A stretch of 52,603 bases of DNA from positions 1-52,603 of IMG/VR virus record IMGVR_UViG_3300021475_000018; one strand, written 5' to 3'. The DNA is from a virus. The position numbers and the translations under genes are program-made. Positions 31,117-39,181 of the stretch are shown in pieces; position 1 is the first letter of the stretch, and every line of letters begins with the position of its first letter. The notes below the pieces were generated by a model. The model was not told the DNA's origin. It saw only the letters and a program-made list of their open reading frames with translations, and made no database searches.

Positions 31117-32592
31117 ATGCCAGCAATCAATGTAATGGGGTCTTTTCAAGACCCTTTAAATCTGGATCAGGGCGCCGGCAAGCTCGTGAACGTGCGCGTT
31201 GTCCCGCGCGAAATGAAGGAGGGACGCGTCGCCAAGGTGCGTTTCCTCGGTTCGCCGGGGCTTACCACCGTATGCCAGCCCACCGCGCAACCTTGTATCG
31301 CGCTCTGCCACGCGCTCGATACGATATGGAGCGGTCACGGTGACGGTTCGATATACTACGGCATTGAAACCGGAGTACCCGTGTTGGCGGGCTTCGTTGC
31401 CGTACAAGCCGGCCAGCCGGTAATTCGGTTTGCGGAAGATCGCACGGCGCTTGCCATCGCATCAAATAAGAACATTCTCAATCCGTTGCTGTTTGGTACG
31501 GGTTACGTTGGTGTGAAGACCCCCACGGCCGGCATAACCAACGCCGGCTTTGACACGTCGATTGATTTTGATCCGTCCACCGTGGCAGAGCTGGACAACA
31601 TGACGATATGGTCCGGCGCGTCAAATGTGTACGCCAATCAAGATAGTAAGATGTACAACTCGAACCCGCTCGCGCCGGGCACGGTGCAGCCGAATAGCTT
31701 CGCCACGAAAGAAGCCCGCGCCGATCGCGTGGTTGACTTGGCGATTTCCGGCCGCGTCATGTGGCCGCTGGGTTCCCGGTCACTGGAGCAATGGTACGAT
31801 AGCGGCAACGGCGCCGATTTCCCGTATCAGGCGTTCCCCAATTCACTCAATTCGGTAGGCATCGCATCGCGGCTCACGTTGGCGGTGCTCCGCGACCGTA
31901 TCATGTTCGTGGGCACCAACCGTCGTGTGTGGCTTTGCTCGGGTCAATCCGGGGCCCCGGTGTCGCCGACCTGGGTTGACAATCTGCTGCAAGAGTTGAC
32001 GCTTACGCAGTTAGGCCAACTCACGGCCTATGCCTACGCACACGCGGAAAGTGACTTCTATGTACTCACGCTCCCTGGGTCTTGGACCATTGAGCTGTCC
32101 GGCGCGACGGGTTCGTGGTCTTACCGTCAGTCACCCGGGCGGCTTGACCATGCCAGCCGATGCGCTACGGAACACGATGGGGGTTCGACTTACGTCGGTC
32201 TGGATACGGGCCACATATGTACGGCTGATATGAACAATCAGACCGAGCCCGCCGGTACGATTTCCCGAATAATTGTGACCCCATGGGTTGGCGACGAAGA
32301 ATACCGCAGCACGTATGCTACGGTTGACGCAACGTCATCCATGGGTCCGCAAGCCGGCACCTTTCAGCTCGATTGGTCGGAAACTGCTGATGTCACCGAA
32401 GGCGGCGTCGTGGTGTCGAACCGTACGTGGCGCGGAGTACGACAAATTCAGATGCCGACGCCGGGCGTGCAACGCGCGATCGGACGTGATTTTGGTACGG
32501 GCCGGCGCCGTCAATTCCGATTGCAGTACAGCGGCACGCAAGCGCCCTTCACAATTGACGAAATGTTTATCAATACGATCAAAGGGACTTAA
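31117..32592 (+). CDS. packaged-DNA stabilisation protein, P22 gp10-like
   Basis: 491 aa (P22 gp10 is 472). N-terminus NVMGSFQDPLNLDQGAGKLVNVRVVP is the usual start of such proteins, followed by a repeated beta-propeller-like series (GSPGLTTV, TIWSGASNVYANQDSKMYN, VVDLAISGRVMWPLGSRSLEQWYDSG). Forms part of the tail plug beneath the gp4 layer. Overlaps the stop of the leftward 32589 gene. Confidence 0.8.
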   Translation: MPAINVMGSFQDPLNLDQGAGKLVNVRVVPREMKEGRVAKVRFLGSPGLTTVCQPTAQPCIALCHALDTIWSGHGDGSIYYGIETGVPVLAGFVAVQAGQPVIRFAEDRTALAIASNKNILNPLLFGTGYVGVKTPTAGITNAGFDTSIDFDPSTVAELDNMTIWSGASNVYANQDSKMYNSNPLAPGTVQPNSFATKEARADRVVDLAISGRVMWPLGSRSLEQWYDSGNGADFPYQAFPNSLNSVGIASRLTLAVLRDRIMFVGTNRRVWLCSGQSGAPVSPTWVDNLLQELTLTQLGQLTAYAYAHAESDFYVLTLPGSWTIELSGATGSWSYRQSPGRLDHASRCATEHDGGSTYVGLDTGHICTADMNNQTEPAGTISRIIVTPWVGDEEYRSTYATVDATSSMGPQAGTFQLDWSETADVTEGGVVVSNRTWRGVRQIQMPTPGVQRAIGRDFGTGRRRQFRLQYSGTQAPFTIDEMFINTIKGT

Positions 32593-32813
32593 GAAGCGGA
32601 CGTAAATTCGCGGGCGTAGCTACTGAGCATCGCTACCGGGCGGTTTCGCAATTCTTGGCGAATAGCCTTGGTAATCGGAGTGGTCTGTTCGTACACGGCG
32701 ATAATGGGACGCTGAAACCGGGACAGGTGCTTTACGAGTACATAGCGCCTATCGCTGTCAAGTGTCTGCATAAGATGCGCGCCGCTGGACGCTTCGTATT
32801 GGATAGTAAACAT
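32589..32813 (-). CDS. hypothetical protein, 74 aa
   Basis: The ATG at 32813 follows GAGGTTGAC. Basic, with compact alternating hydrophobic residues (FTIQYEASSGAHLMQT, RYVLVKHLSRFQRPIIAVYEQ). Leftward gene in a rightward tail block with its own promoter, so probably an early or regulatory function. The 38-codon upstream extension lacks a ribosome site and lies over the promoter. Confidence 0.6.
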   Translation of the reverse strand: MFTIQYEASSGAHLMQTLDSDRRYVLVKHLSRFQRPIIAVYEQTTPITKAIRQELRNRPVAMLSSYAREFTSAS

Positions 32814-32841
32814 GTCAACCTCGTATGTTGATTTGTACACA

Positions 32842-32870
32842 AATATACGGCAACTCTGTGGATAAGTCAA
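32842..32870 (-). promoter_or_regulatory. promoter for the 32813 gene
   Basis: Minus-strand TTGACT (32870-32865), 17-bp spacer, TATATT (32847-32842). Contains TGTACA just beyond the -10. Abuts the start of the rightward 32871 gene. Confidence 0.7.
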
Positions 32871-33308
32871 ATGGTGAACACACCGCAAAAATTCCCGCCG
32901 CCGCCGTTCTTGGTCGGTACGGACCAAAACACGCAGATGCTTAACCGCTGGTTACTGGAAGTGCAGAATGTGCTTGCCGCTGCCGGTGGCGTAGACCCGA
33001 GCAACATTGCAGGCTTTACAGCACTCCAAACTCAAGTCGCAACCAATACGACCGACATTGCGACGTTGGAGGCTGGACAAGGCGGCCAAGCGGGAGCTAT
33101 CGCCACGCTTCAGTTTGAAGTGACTGCGTTGAACGCCGACATAGCCACTATCAACGGGCAGCTTACGACGCTAGAAAGCAATGCTGTTGTACGGAACGGT
33201 ACTGCTGCGCCAGCTAACACGCTCGGTAATAACGGAGATTGGTTCGGCGATACGACGAATAAACATATTTATATCAAAGTTGCAGGTGCGTACGTAATGA
33301 TAGTTTAA
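32871..33308 (+). CDS. tail needle/fibre-like protein, 145 aa
   Basis: The middle holds a heptad-like coiled coil (TALQTQVATNTTDIATLEAG, ATLQFEVTALNADIATINGQLTTLES), as in trimeric tail needles. The C-terminus is a small fibre-type domain (NGTAAPANTLGNNGDWFGDTTNKHIYIKV) also echoed in the 14647 fibre. N-terminus is Pro-rich. The stop TAA is shared, through a GTTTAAAC palindrome, with the converging VRR-NUC gene. Confidence 0.7.
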   Translation: MVNTPQKFPPPPFLVGTDQNTQMLNRWLLEVQNVLAAAGGVDPSNIAGFTALQTQVATNTTDIATLEAGQGGQAGAIATLQFEVTALNADIATINGQLTTLESNAVVRNGTAAPANTLGNNGDWFGDTTNKHIYIKVAGAYVMIV

Positions 33309-33721
33309 ACGAACAGCATTAAAGCGTTAACTGCGCCCTGAAACTCCGCAAGCGTCCGTACGATAAGGTACACGTTATCGGCGGCTTCCCAGGCACGTTG
33401 AAATTGCGCTTGGCCTTTTCGCTGTTTGCCGTCCGGACGTTTCAGCTCGATTGCAACAGAGCGATCCGGCAGGAACGCTAGATAGTCGGCCACGCCATCG
33501 CGCACGCCCAGCCGCTTGAAATGCATAATGGCGCCGATGCCGCCCATGCGTTCGTTAGGGACGTGGAAAATCAGGAGCCGGCGCCAGATGCCCGACTTTT
33601 CGAGCCACTGCTGGGCATTCATGTGCAGGCATTCCTCGCCGAAGTCTTCCGGATTGCCGGGCGTCTTTGGCGGGGTTTTGCGGGCCTTCTTAGCGCGCTT
33701 TCTCGGGGGGTGCGAGGCCAA
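33305..33721 (-). CDS. VRR-NUC domain nuclease
   Basis: 138 aa from a TTG at 33721 (an ATG at 33622 with an AGGA site is the likely shorter start, 105 aa). Contains FHVPNE, GVRDGVADYLAFLPDRSVAIELKRPDGKQRKGQAQFQ, the core of VRR-NUC (PD-(D/E)xK superfamily) with catalytic Asp and Glu-x-Lys. Such phage enzymes act in recombination or host DNA degradation. Read with the RHH gene just upstream, with which it overlaps. Confidence 0.8.
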   Translation of the reverse strand: MASHPPRKRAKKARKTPPKTPGNPEDFGEECLHMNAQQWLEKSGIWRRLLIFHVPNERMGGIGAIMHFKRLGVRDGVADYLAFLPDRSVAIELKRPDGKQRKGQAQFQRAWEAADNVYLIVRTLAEFQGAVNALMLFV

Positions 33722-33893
33722 GTTGTTTCAACCTTCTCTCTTCTTCTGGGAGCCACGTTTCTAGGGCTGCACGGACCGCTTTGGAGCGGTTGGTAGCGCC
33801 GCCTTCCGTATTCCGGGTCACGAAGTCAACCCGCTCCACAAGGGCGCGCGGGAGCCGCGCGGAAATCATTGGGCTTTTGCATTCGTCCGCCAT
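33690..33893 (-). CDS. ribbon-helix-helix DNA-binding regulator
   Basis: 67 aa. PMISARLPRALVERVDFVTRNT, then NRSKAVRAALETWL, the strand-helix-helix of Arc/CopG/MetJ-like repressors. Its promoter contains TGTCATACA, and the same 9-mer lies at the portal (two copies) and 7.6 kb (two copies) promoters. So it is the best candidate for their repressor and its own. Starts at the ATG at 33893; overlaps the VRR-NUC gene. DNA binding at those sites is inferred, not shown. Confidence 0.75.
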   Translation of the reverse strand: MADECKSPMISARLPRALVERVDFVTRNTEGGATNRSKAVRAALETWLPEEERRLKQLGLAPPEKAR

Positions 33894-33899
33894 GGGGTA

Positions 33900-33928
33900 T
33901 AGTTAGACGAATTGTCATACATTTGCAA
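33900..33928 (-). promoter_or_regulatory. promoter with operator for the RHH gene
   Basis: Minus-strand TTGCAA (33928-33923), 17-bp spacer, TAACTA (33905-33900). The 9-mer TGTATGACA (minus strand, 33921-33913) occupies the spacer beside the -35, the same placement as one portal operator. Confidence 0.7.
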
Positions 33929-33939
33929 GGGCTTCTGAC

Positions 33940-34566
33940 ATGTCATCTTTCGGCGCGGGCCTGGGCTCGGTTATTGGCAGTTCCCTGGGGGCGAGTGACT
34001 TGCAGGGCGGTTTGAACGACGTAGGCAACGACACGGCGAATTTTGGCGCCATCGTGCAGCCGTACAATTCGTTCGGACAATCGATGCTCCCCGGCGCCAC
34101 CAATTCGATCAACAACATTAACAACGTCGCCAGCACGGGGCCGGAAGGGTACGAACAGTTCCTTCAGGGCTACCAGATGACGCCGGGCGCCCAGTATCAA
34201 GAGGGCGTAGCGAACGCAACGCAGAACAATAGCGCCGCGGCGAACGGTCAATTGCTGTCCGGCTCGAATGAGCGGGCGCTGTCAACGATCGATCAGGGCA
34301 TCGCGAACACAGATGCCAACAGTTCGTACAATGAGTACCTGCAAGGCAACAATCAACAGTTCGGCCAACTCGAAAGCGCCCTGGGCAACATGTTCAACGC
34401 GATCGGCGTCGGCACCACCGCCACTGGACAGAACGCCAGCGTGACGAATGCTGATATCGGCGCAACTTCGCAGATCGCACAAGCTCAGGCAAAGAACGAC
34501 CAATCGAAGGGCTCCGGTATTGGTTCGATGTTTAGCGGGCTCGGCAGCTTCGCAGCGTCGTTCTAA
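33940..34566 (+). CDS. DNA ejection / internal virion protein
   Basis: 208 aa. Gly/Ser/Asn/Gln/Ala-rich with the pattern of P22 gp7/T7-like ejection proteins: GLGSVIGSSLGAS start, EGYEQFLQGYQMTPGAQYQEGVANATQNNSAAANGQLL and a flexible tail ending SMFSGLGSFAASF. Expected to leave the capsid with DNA and form part of the trans-envelope channel. Rightward, separated from other virion genes by leftward units. Confidence 0.7.
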   Translation: MSSFGAGLGSVIGSSLGASDLQGGLNDVGNDTANFGAIVQPYNSFGQSMLPGATNSINNINNVASTGPEGYEQFLQGYQMTPGAQYQEGVANATQNNSAAANGQLLSGSNERALSTIDQGIANTDANSSYNEYLQGNNQQFGQLESALGNMFNAIGVGTTATGQNASVTNADIGATSQIAQAQAKNDQSKGSGIGSMFSGLGSFAASF

Positions 34567-34685
34567 CGGGGAAGGCACAGCCAAGGCGTAGGTTTCCAGT
34601 TGCGAGATTTCCATTGGAAACGGATTTCGCGGTACGCCAGAACTGTGAGCGTAGCGGCGCCGATTAAAGCAAGTACGTAAGTCAT
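34563..34685 (-). CDS. small membrane protein, 40 aa
   Basis: Minus-strand ATG at 34685; stop overlaps the end of the ejection gene. Residues 2-16 are hydrophobic (TYVLALIGAATLTVLA), the remainder basic. No clear ribosome site. Possible minor early membrane peptide; modest support. Confidence 0.4.
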   Translation of the reverse strand: MTYVLALIGAATLTVLAYREIRFQWKSRNWKPTPWLCLPR

Positions 34686-34730
34686 GTGGGTTGCTCTGTT
34701 GTGATGTTAGCGCGAACGTTGCGAAGGCGG

Positions 34731-34985
34731 CTACTTAGCCAATCGATCTAAACCTTGCGCTGTGATTTTGTACATCCAGACGGCTCTACATCCCGGATTG
34801 TAACCTTTGCGTTCCGCCAACTTGGCCCTTACCAGTTTGGCCAATGTCGCGCTGTGATGCGACCCGTTCGTGCCGCCGCAGTCTAGAGGCTTTGCCCACC
34901 CATCGCGAAAACCGATCTGCATATGGTTGCGGTTAGCAGCCTCAAGCTCGCGAAGGGTTTCGATGTCTCGGTCGGATAGCCTCAC
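34731..34985 (-). CDS. winged-helix-like DNA-binding protein, 84 aa
   Basis: GTG at 34985 behind AAAGGAAG. Contains a helical start (LSDRDIETLRELEAAN), a recognition-helix-like SATLAKLVRAKLAERKG and a wing (YKITAQGLDRL), resembling MarR-type or phage wHTH proteins. Could regulate this leftward early block. The upstream 32-codon frame ends on its GTG. Confidence 0.65.
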   Translation of the reverse strand: MRLSDRDIETLRELEAANRNHMQIGFRDGWAKPLDCGGTNGSHHSATLAKLVRAKLAERKGYNPGCRAVWMYKITAQGLDRLAK

Positions 34986-35080
34986 GGCGCTTCCTTTGAC
35001 TGCTGATTAAAGATAGCTGCCCGGCTTTCTTCCCGCGCGCCGGGCAGCGCGGCTCGTAATCCAATCTCCTGAGGTCGCAT
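34982..35080 (-). CDS. possible leader peptide, 32 aa
   Basis: ATG at 35080 opens a 32-codon frame whose TGA overlaps the GTG of the wHTH gene (GTGA). No strong ribosome site. The region also folds as GCCCGGC/GCCGGGC. Could be a coupling leader; weak support. Confidence 0.3.
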   Translation of the reverse strand: MRPQEIGLRAALPGAREESRAAIFNQQSKEAP

Positions 35081-35115
35081 ACAGGCTGTTGCCAGCTAAA
35101 AGATCAGACCGAAGC

Positions 35116-35319
35116 TCATGCCACGCTATTAGTAAGGTTCACCAGTACGTCAGGATGCGACAGGAACCAATCGTCATCGAAAATACCGACTGAGATATTG
35201 CCGCGGGGCGTAGGATTGTCGAAATGTATATGCAGACCGTCCTCTTCGATGGCGTAAACTCTTCCCTCTTCATTGCGGATAAGGTGCTTAACGCGGTCTC
35301 CGAATTTGAACTTGTCCAT
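35116..35319 (-). CDS. small beta-barrel-like protein, 67 aa
   Basis: Starts at the ATG at 35319. FGDRVKHLIRNEEGRVYAIEEDGLHIHFDN resembles a KOW/SH3-like small barrel, and the rest is acidic/hydrophobic. Many small early phage proteins have this fold. No ascription beyond that. Lies between the GNAT and wHTH genes. Confidence 0.65.
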   Translation of the reverse strand: MDKFKFGDRVKHLIRNEEGRVYAIEEDGLHIHFDNPTPRGNISVGIFDDDWFLSHPDVLVNLTNSVA

Positions 35320-35338
35320 TTCTCAAACCTTTCGTTTT

Positions 35339-35851
35339 CTACCTAATAATGCTGTATACGTACGCGTCTTGCGGTTCCGTACTCACATTAGGAAAATGCG
35401 CATACCGTCGCAACCGGCCTTCGCATTTCGCGCCCATGCGCTCCAATACACGTTGTACGGGTACGTTGTCAACGTGGCAATAAGCCCAGGTCCGCCAAAT
35501 ATGCGGGTGCGACATAATCCACTGTACGAATGGCTTGGAAAACTCCCGGCCGGCGCCGCGGGCCTTCCAGTCGCGTCGAAACATGATCGTTACCGCGGCT
35601 TGGTGACCTTGCACTTCCAAACCGACGATGCCCAGGATATCCGGTGGGCTGTCTTCTTGGCACACGGCTTGCCACCGTGCCTTGCTCTGCTGATAGAGCT
35701 GGATTAGCGCCGTGGCGTCGTCCACCGACTTATGTACGGGGAAGCCCATGTAGCGCATCACGTTGTGGTCGCCGGTCAAGGCAAACACCCCCGGGCCTTC
35801 CCAGGGGTGAATGTCGCGGATGATGAAACGACTATTTCCGACTTTGGCCAT
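35339..35851 (-). CDS. GNAT-family acetyltransferase, 170 aa
   Basis: Starts at 35851. N-terminus RFIIRDIHPWEGPGVFALTGDHNVMRYMGFPVHKS is a RimJ/RimL-like start. A strand-helix block with DILGIVGLEVQG and RDWKARGAGREFSKPF follows, then WAYCHVDNVPVQRVLERMGAKCEGRLRRY, the acetyl-CoA loop and end strand of GNATs. A phage-encoded acetyltransferase may modify a host or phage protein or small molecule. Transcribed leftward in the early region. Confidence 0.7.
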   Translation of the reverse strand: MAKVGNSRFIIRDIHPWEGPGVFALTGDHNVMRYMGFPVHKSVDDATALIQLYQQSKARWQAVCQEDSPPDILGIVGLEVQGHQAAVTIMFRRDWKARGAGREFSKPFVQWIMSHPHIWRTWAYCHVDNVPVQRVLERMGAKCEGRLRRYAHFPNVSTEPQDAYVYSIIR

Positions 35852-35852
35852 T

Positions 35853-36086
35853 CTATCCCTGTCCGTACGAACCCAGGGAGACGCCGGTTTTGCGGGTCAA
35901 ATGATAAGCGTAGGCCAGCGGCAACGGGTCATACTCGCTGAAGGCCCCGGCGTATTCGAAGCCGCGGAAACCGGAACCGGGCTTGGCGACGCTATAAATG
36001 TGCAGACCACGCGCAAAGTCAGTGCGGTACGTAGCGTGATGAAACTCGCGAGCGGCAAAGAGGGTCTTAAGTTGATCTATGGTCAT
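35853..36086 (-). CDS. hypothetical early protein, 77 aa
   Basis: The ATG at 36086 follows leader hairpin copy 2 and its own promoter. Beta-rich, ending TRKTGVSLGSYGQG; no family recognised. A ten-codon upstream extension of the same frame overlaps the leader and was rejected. Confidence 0.65.
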   Translation of the reverse strand: MTIDQLKTLFAAREFHHATYRTDFARGLHIYSVAKPGSGFRGFEYAGAFSEYDPLPLAYAYHLTRKTGVSLGSYGQG

Positions 36087-36089
36087 ATT

Positions 36090-36101
36090 CGCTCTCCAGC
36101 G
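36090..36101 (-). promoter_or_regulatory. leader hairpin presenting the Shine-Dalgarno (copy 2)
   Basis: CGCTGGAGAGCG on the minus strand, before ATG 36086. Same element as copy 1. Confidence 0.7.
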
Positions 36102-36102
36102 G

Positions 36103-36342
36103 TTAGGATGCCACAACTATGCACATTTGTACGGGCGCGTCAAGCACTATTTTGACCCCTCTGAAACAAAATCTATGGGTTTTTGGCGGAGCGCGTCGAA
36201 TGTTGTTCGACCGAAGCCAACGCCCCGAACCGCATTCGCACACGCAAAACCACGAAATAGCGCCGTGTATCGTGGCTTTTTCTGCTCGGTATGCGATGGT
36301 GACCAAGCCGAACTTCTTCCCGGGTTCTATAAAATCGTTCAT
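36103..36342 (-). CDS. zinc-binding HNH-associated-type protein, 79 aa
   Basis: Start at 36342, overlapping the adenine methylase stop by ATGA. IEPGKKFGLVTIAYRAEKATIHGAISWFCVCECG, then LRSNNIRR, C pattern, resembles the short Cys-rich domains that accompany HNH or AP2-type endonucleases in phages. No nuclease core follows, so it may be a stand-alone or degenerate DNA-binding piece. Its tail overlaps the promoter of the next gene. Confidence 0.55.
   Translation of the reverse strand: MNDFIEPGKKFGLVTIAYRAEKATIHGAISWFCVCECGSGRWLRSNNIRRAPPKTHRFCFRGVKIVLDAPVQMCIVVAS
36116..36143 (-). promoter_or_regulatory. promoter for the 36086 gene
   Basis: Minus-strand TTGACG (36143-36138), 16-bp spacer, CATAGT (36121-36116). 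Overlaps the 3' end of the upstream gene. Confidence 0.6.
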
Positions 36343-37019
36343 TTGGGTGCCAACATAAAGAGCTTTTCATTAGTGATATGATCGCGCAATTTCGTACGGA
36401 TGGCAGTCTTACTTTCTATTTTCGCTAACACGTATTGCGAAGGCCCTGTAAATTCACTGACAAAAACCAACACGCCGCGTTTTGCCTGCCATTCACACCA
36501 ATTCCAAAATAACTTGTGATCGAAGGCCGGCAGTCCTCCGTACGTCGTGGTGCCCATGTACGGAGGGTCGCAATATAGCGTGTCGCCGGGCTGAGGGTCA
36601 ACCCAGAAATAATCACGGTGTTGGAAATGGACGCTACGGGTAGCATTGATTTTTCTAAGCAACGCGTTCTTGCCCTGTCTTGCATAACTCGGGTTTTTCG
36701 CGTTGTCTTTGGCGTAACCCGCGTACCACTTTCCGGAGTAGGAACAGCAAAACCCGACGAACGCTTCTAACGGAGTGCCGCTCCCACGAACTTTAAAATA
36801 GGTTTCCTCGGTTACTATTTCCGGCGGTTCCCAGCCAGCGCGTACGGCAGCAATTAAGCGTGTCAATGGTTCGAAACTATCACTAGCAACGTACGGCTGT
36901 AAAGCAACCGTAGCGCTTAAGCCGCCGTGAAATGGTTCGAATAACCGACCTTGCTTACGCGGTAGGATGTGCGCTGCCAACCATTTTGCCAGCTTATGCT
37001 TACCACCAAGATACTGCAT
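36339..37019 (-). CDS. D12-class N6-adenine DNA methyltransferase
   Basis: 226 aa. MQYLGGKHKLA start, then FEPFHGG (SAM motif, residues 27-33), and the catalytic DPPY (151-154) preceded by YFWVDPQPGDTLYC. This is the D12/Dam-like architecture. Methylates adenine in DNA, usually to protect phage DNA from restriction or mark it. Recognition sequence not inferable; GTAC-containing words are over-represented in the genome, which invites testing. Confidence 0.85.
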   Translation of the reverse strand: MQYLGGKHKLAKWLAAHILPRKQGRLFEPFHGGLSATVALQPYVASDSFEPLTRLIAAVRAGWEPPEIVTEETYFKVRGSGTPLEAFVGFCCSYSGKWYAGYAKDNAKNPSYARQGKNALLRKINATRSVHFQHRDYFWVDPQPGDTLYCDPPYMGTTTYGGLPAFDHKLFWNWCEWQAKRGVLVFVSEFTGPSQYVLAKIESKTAIRTKLRDHITNEKLFMLAPK

Positions 37020-37053
37020 CAGTACGGATTAGCCGGCGACCAACGAACTATCA

Positions 37054-39080
37054 TCATTTGCGCATCCTATCCGCTTCGTACCCCTCGCAATCCAGCGGCA
37101 GCCCGGCAGTCCACGGCCGCGGCCGGCGCATAATTTCGCGCATCTGCTCTGAGCGCTGCTTGGCAATGTGAGCCGGCGCCAGCGAGAGTATGCTATCATA
37201 GACATCAAGGACCAACACAACATCCGGCAGCTCGTTCTCTATGTCAGCTTCCGCCGCGGTCACCAAGTCACGCGTACAGCTTGACAGAAGATTTCGAGCA
37301 GCGAACCGCCGAAAGCTTTCTGTCGCATCATGGCACCAAACTTCGCCCGGAAAAACTGCATTTCTCCGGTTGGCGAAATGTGTGCAGAGTAGTGCGGTAC
37401 CGCGCGACCGGACGGCAACAACATCCACACCGTACCATGACTGTCTTTTTGGAACGCGATTTTATTGTTGACTGGGAAGATACGGCCGTGCTGTTCATAG
37501 ATCGCAAATTTGAAGGCATCGGCCAAGTCGTACCAAAGCCGTACGAGTAGCGGGTTGGCTTGGCGATAACCGTTGATATCGATCATGGCTTTTTGGTCGG
37601 TTATCTCGTGACGCTTCAAACCGTTTTCCGCGGCCGTACGGATAAGGAACGCGAGATATGTACGCCAACCGAGCTGATAGTTGCCGCCAAGCGTGACGCT
37701 CTTGAATGTCTGCCGTTCTTTTGGATGCGTGGATTTGGTAGCGGTTTCTGGCAGGTTCAGACACTTCCGAGCGTTGTACATATACAAATCGCTGCCCGGC
37801 GTCGCAATGATATTTAAACGTTCCGTGTCGCCAGCGAGCCAAAGCGCGAAACGCAATTCCGCCTGGGAAGCATCGTTATCGCATACCATCCAGCCTGTAG
37901 GTGCCACGATGCAACCGCGAAGGCAGTCTGTCAGGGCGCTATTGCCTAGCGACGTATGACCCTGCTTCAGCCGGTCAATAAGCTGGTCTATCGTGGCGCG
38001 GCCTTCCTTGCCGTCGTACTTGCCGGACGGGCGCGCAATGTTGAACATATTCGCGCCTTCGGATGTGCCGCGCCCCGATCGCGCGCCGAAGTACCGTGTA
38101 GCGTCTTTGTAAAAACCGTTGACGTGCCGGTCTAGCAACGCTTGCGCTTTAAGCGGCGCGGAGCCACCCTCCGCCTGCAACAGCTCCAGAACAATCCGTA
38201 CGTCTGGGTGCAGGTTTTCGTCAGTAAGTTTTTCCGCGATAATGTGCTTCTGCGTATTCTCCAGTCCGGCAGCGCGGTTACCGCTATTGGCCCAATCGAG
38301 TATCCGCTGCCGCTGCGAAAGCTTGGTCACCGCGTTGTTGGTGATTTCCATAAGCTTCGCGGTGCTCTCCTGCTCGATTTCTTGCCGACGCATCGCAATC
38401 GCGGTTGCCAGATTAATATCGATCGGGAGCCCGATTTCGTTTTTACGCCATGTGCGCTCAAAGATCAGACGTTCGGCCGGTGACAGCGGAGGCAAGCGTG
38501 CGTCAACATCCATGAGGCATTCAACGTCGCGCAAGTTGTACGCGAGCAGCTTGACGAACGTTTCGATTTTTTCGTGGAACGTGCCGTCTTTCTGCGGCTT
38601 GCACGTCAGCGTCACGAGCGCGCGGCCTTGCGGGTCTTTGCCCCGGATACCAAGCGCCATACATAATTCATCAAGGCCGCCCGGGAACGCGATAGCTTGG
38701 GCGCGGCCCATTGTGCAATCAATCTTGCTCAAATCGATTTGTACGAACGGATTTTGCCGCTTAATCACGTTCACGTCGAAATTGGCGTGATGCGCAACGA
38801 AGCGCCGGCATTGCCGGATATCTTCGTAAAAGTCCGCCATCGTATGGGAGCCGATAGACGGATGTAATGTGCATGCAGTTTTGTACACACCGCGGAACCA
38901 CCAACACGCCGTGGTTATCTGGGTGGATGGGCATGCTGCATAGCGTCGCGCGCCCGCCGTCTTCAGGTTCGTACGGCTGCGTGTTTCTACATCGGCGAAT
39001 AAGTCGTCAAGCTGCGGCACGTAGCACGCTTTCAAAGTTGAGAGAGCGGGTAAAGCCCTTCGTCTGCCAATTCGATGCAC
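37054..39080 (-). CDS. DNA polymerase A, frameshifted near the C-terminus
   Basis: Family A polymerase with exonuclease. Exo motif at LFADVETRS, then DinB-free palm: motif A DNDASQAELRFALWLAGD, motif B ERQTFKSVTLGGNYQLG. The first frame stops at 37260 soon after FGGSLLEIFCQAV, exactly where such enzymes continue AxARDLL. The continuation (TRDLVTAAEAD, then motif C-like LDVYDSI) is in the -1 frame and runs to 37054. One base seems to be missing near 37274-37280. Start is GTG at 39080 or 39020; neither has a clear ribosome site. Motif C has Tyr-Asp-Ser in place of His-Asp-Glu. Confidence 0.85.
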
Positions 39081-39142
39081 CGCGCCGGGAAACCGGAAAA
39101 ATCGACGCGTTGACCATTCCCGCTACGTCCGGTTGACACTCT

Positions 39143-39172
39143 CAAAAAAGTGCCCGGGACCGAAACCCCGGG
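39143..39172 (-). terminator. rho-independent terminator after the ssDNA-binding gene
   Basis: Minus strand: CCCGGG, 8-nt loop, CCCGGG, then CACTTTTTTG. Ends the 42215-39182 leftward unit; the polymerase downstream then needs its own promoter or readthrough. Confidence 0.75.
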
Positions 39173-39181
39173 TAGTTCGTA

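Noticed and set aside
34981-35064. Strong terminator at the GCCCGGC/GCCGGGC repeat
   Set aside because: A stem exists but no T-run follows on either strand.
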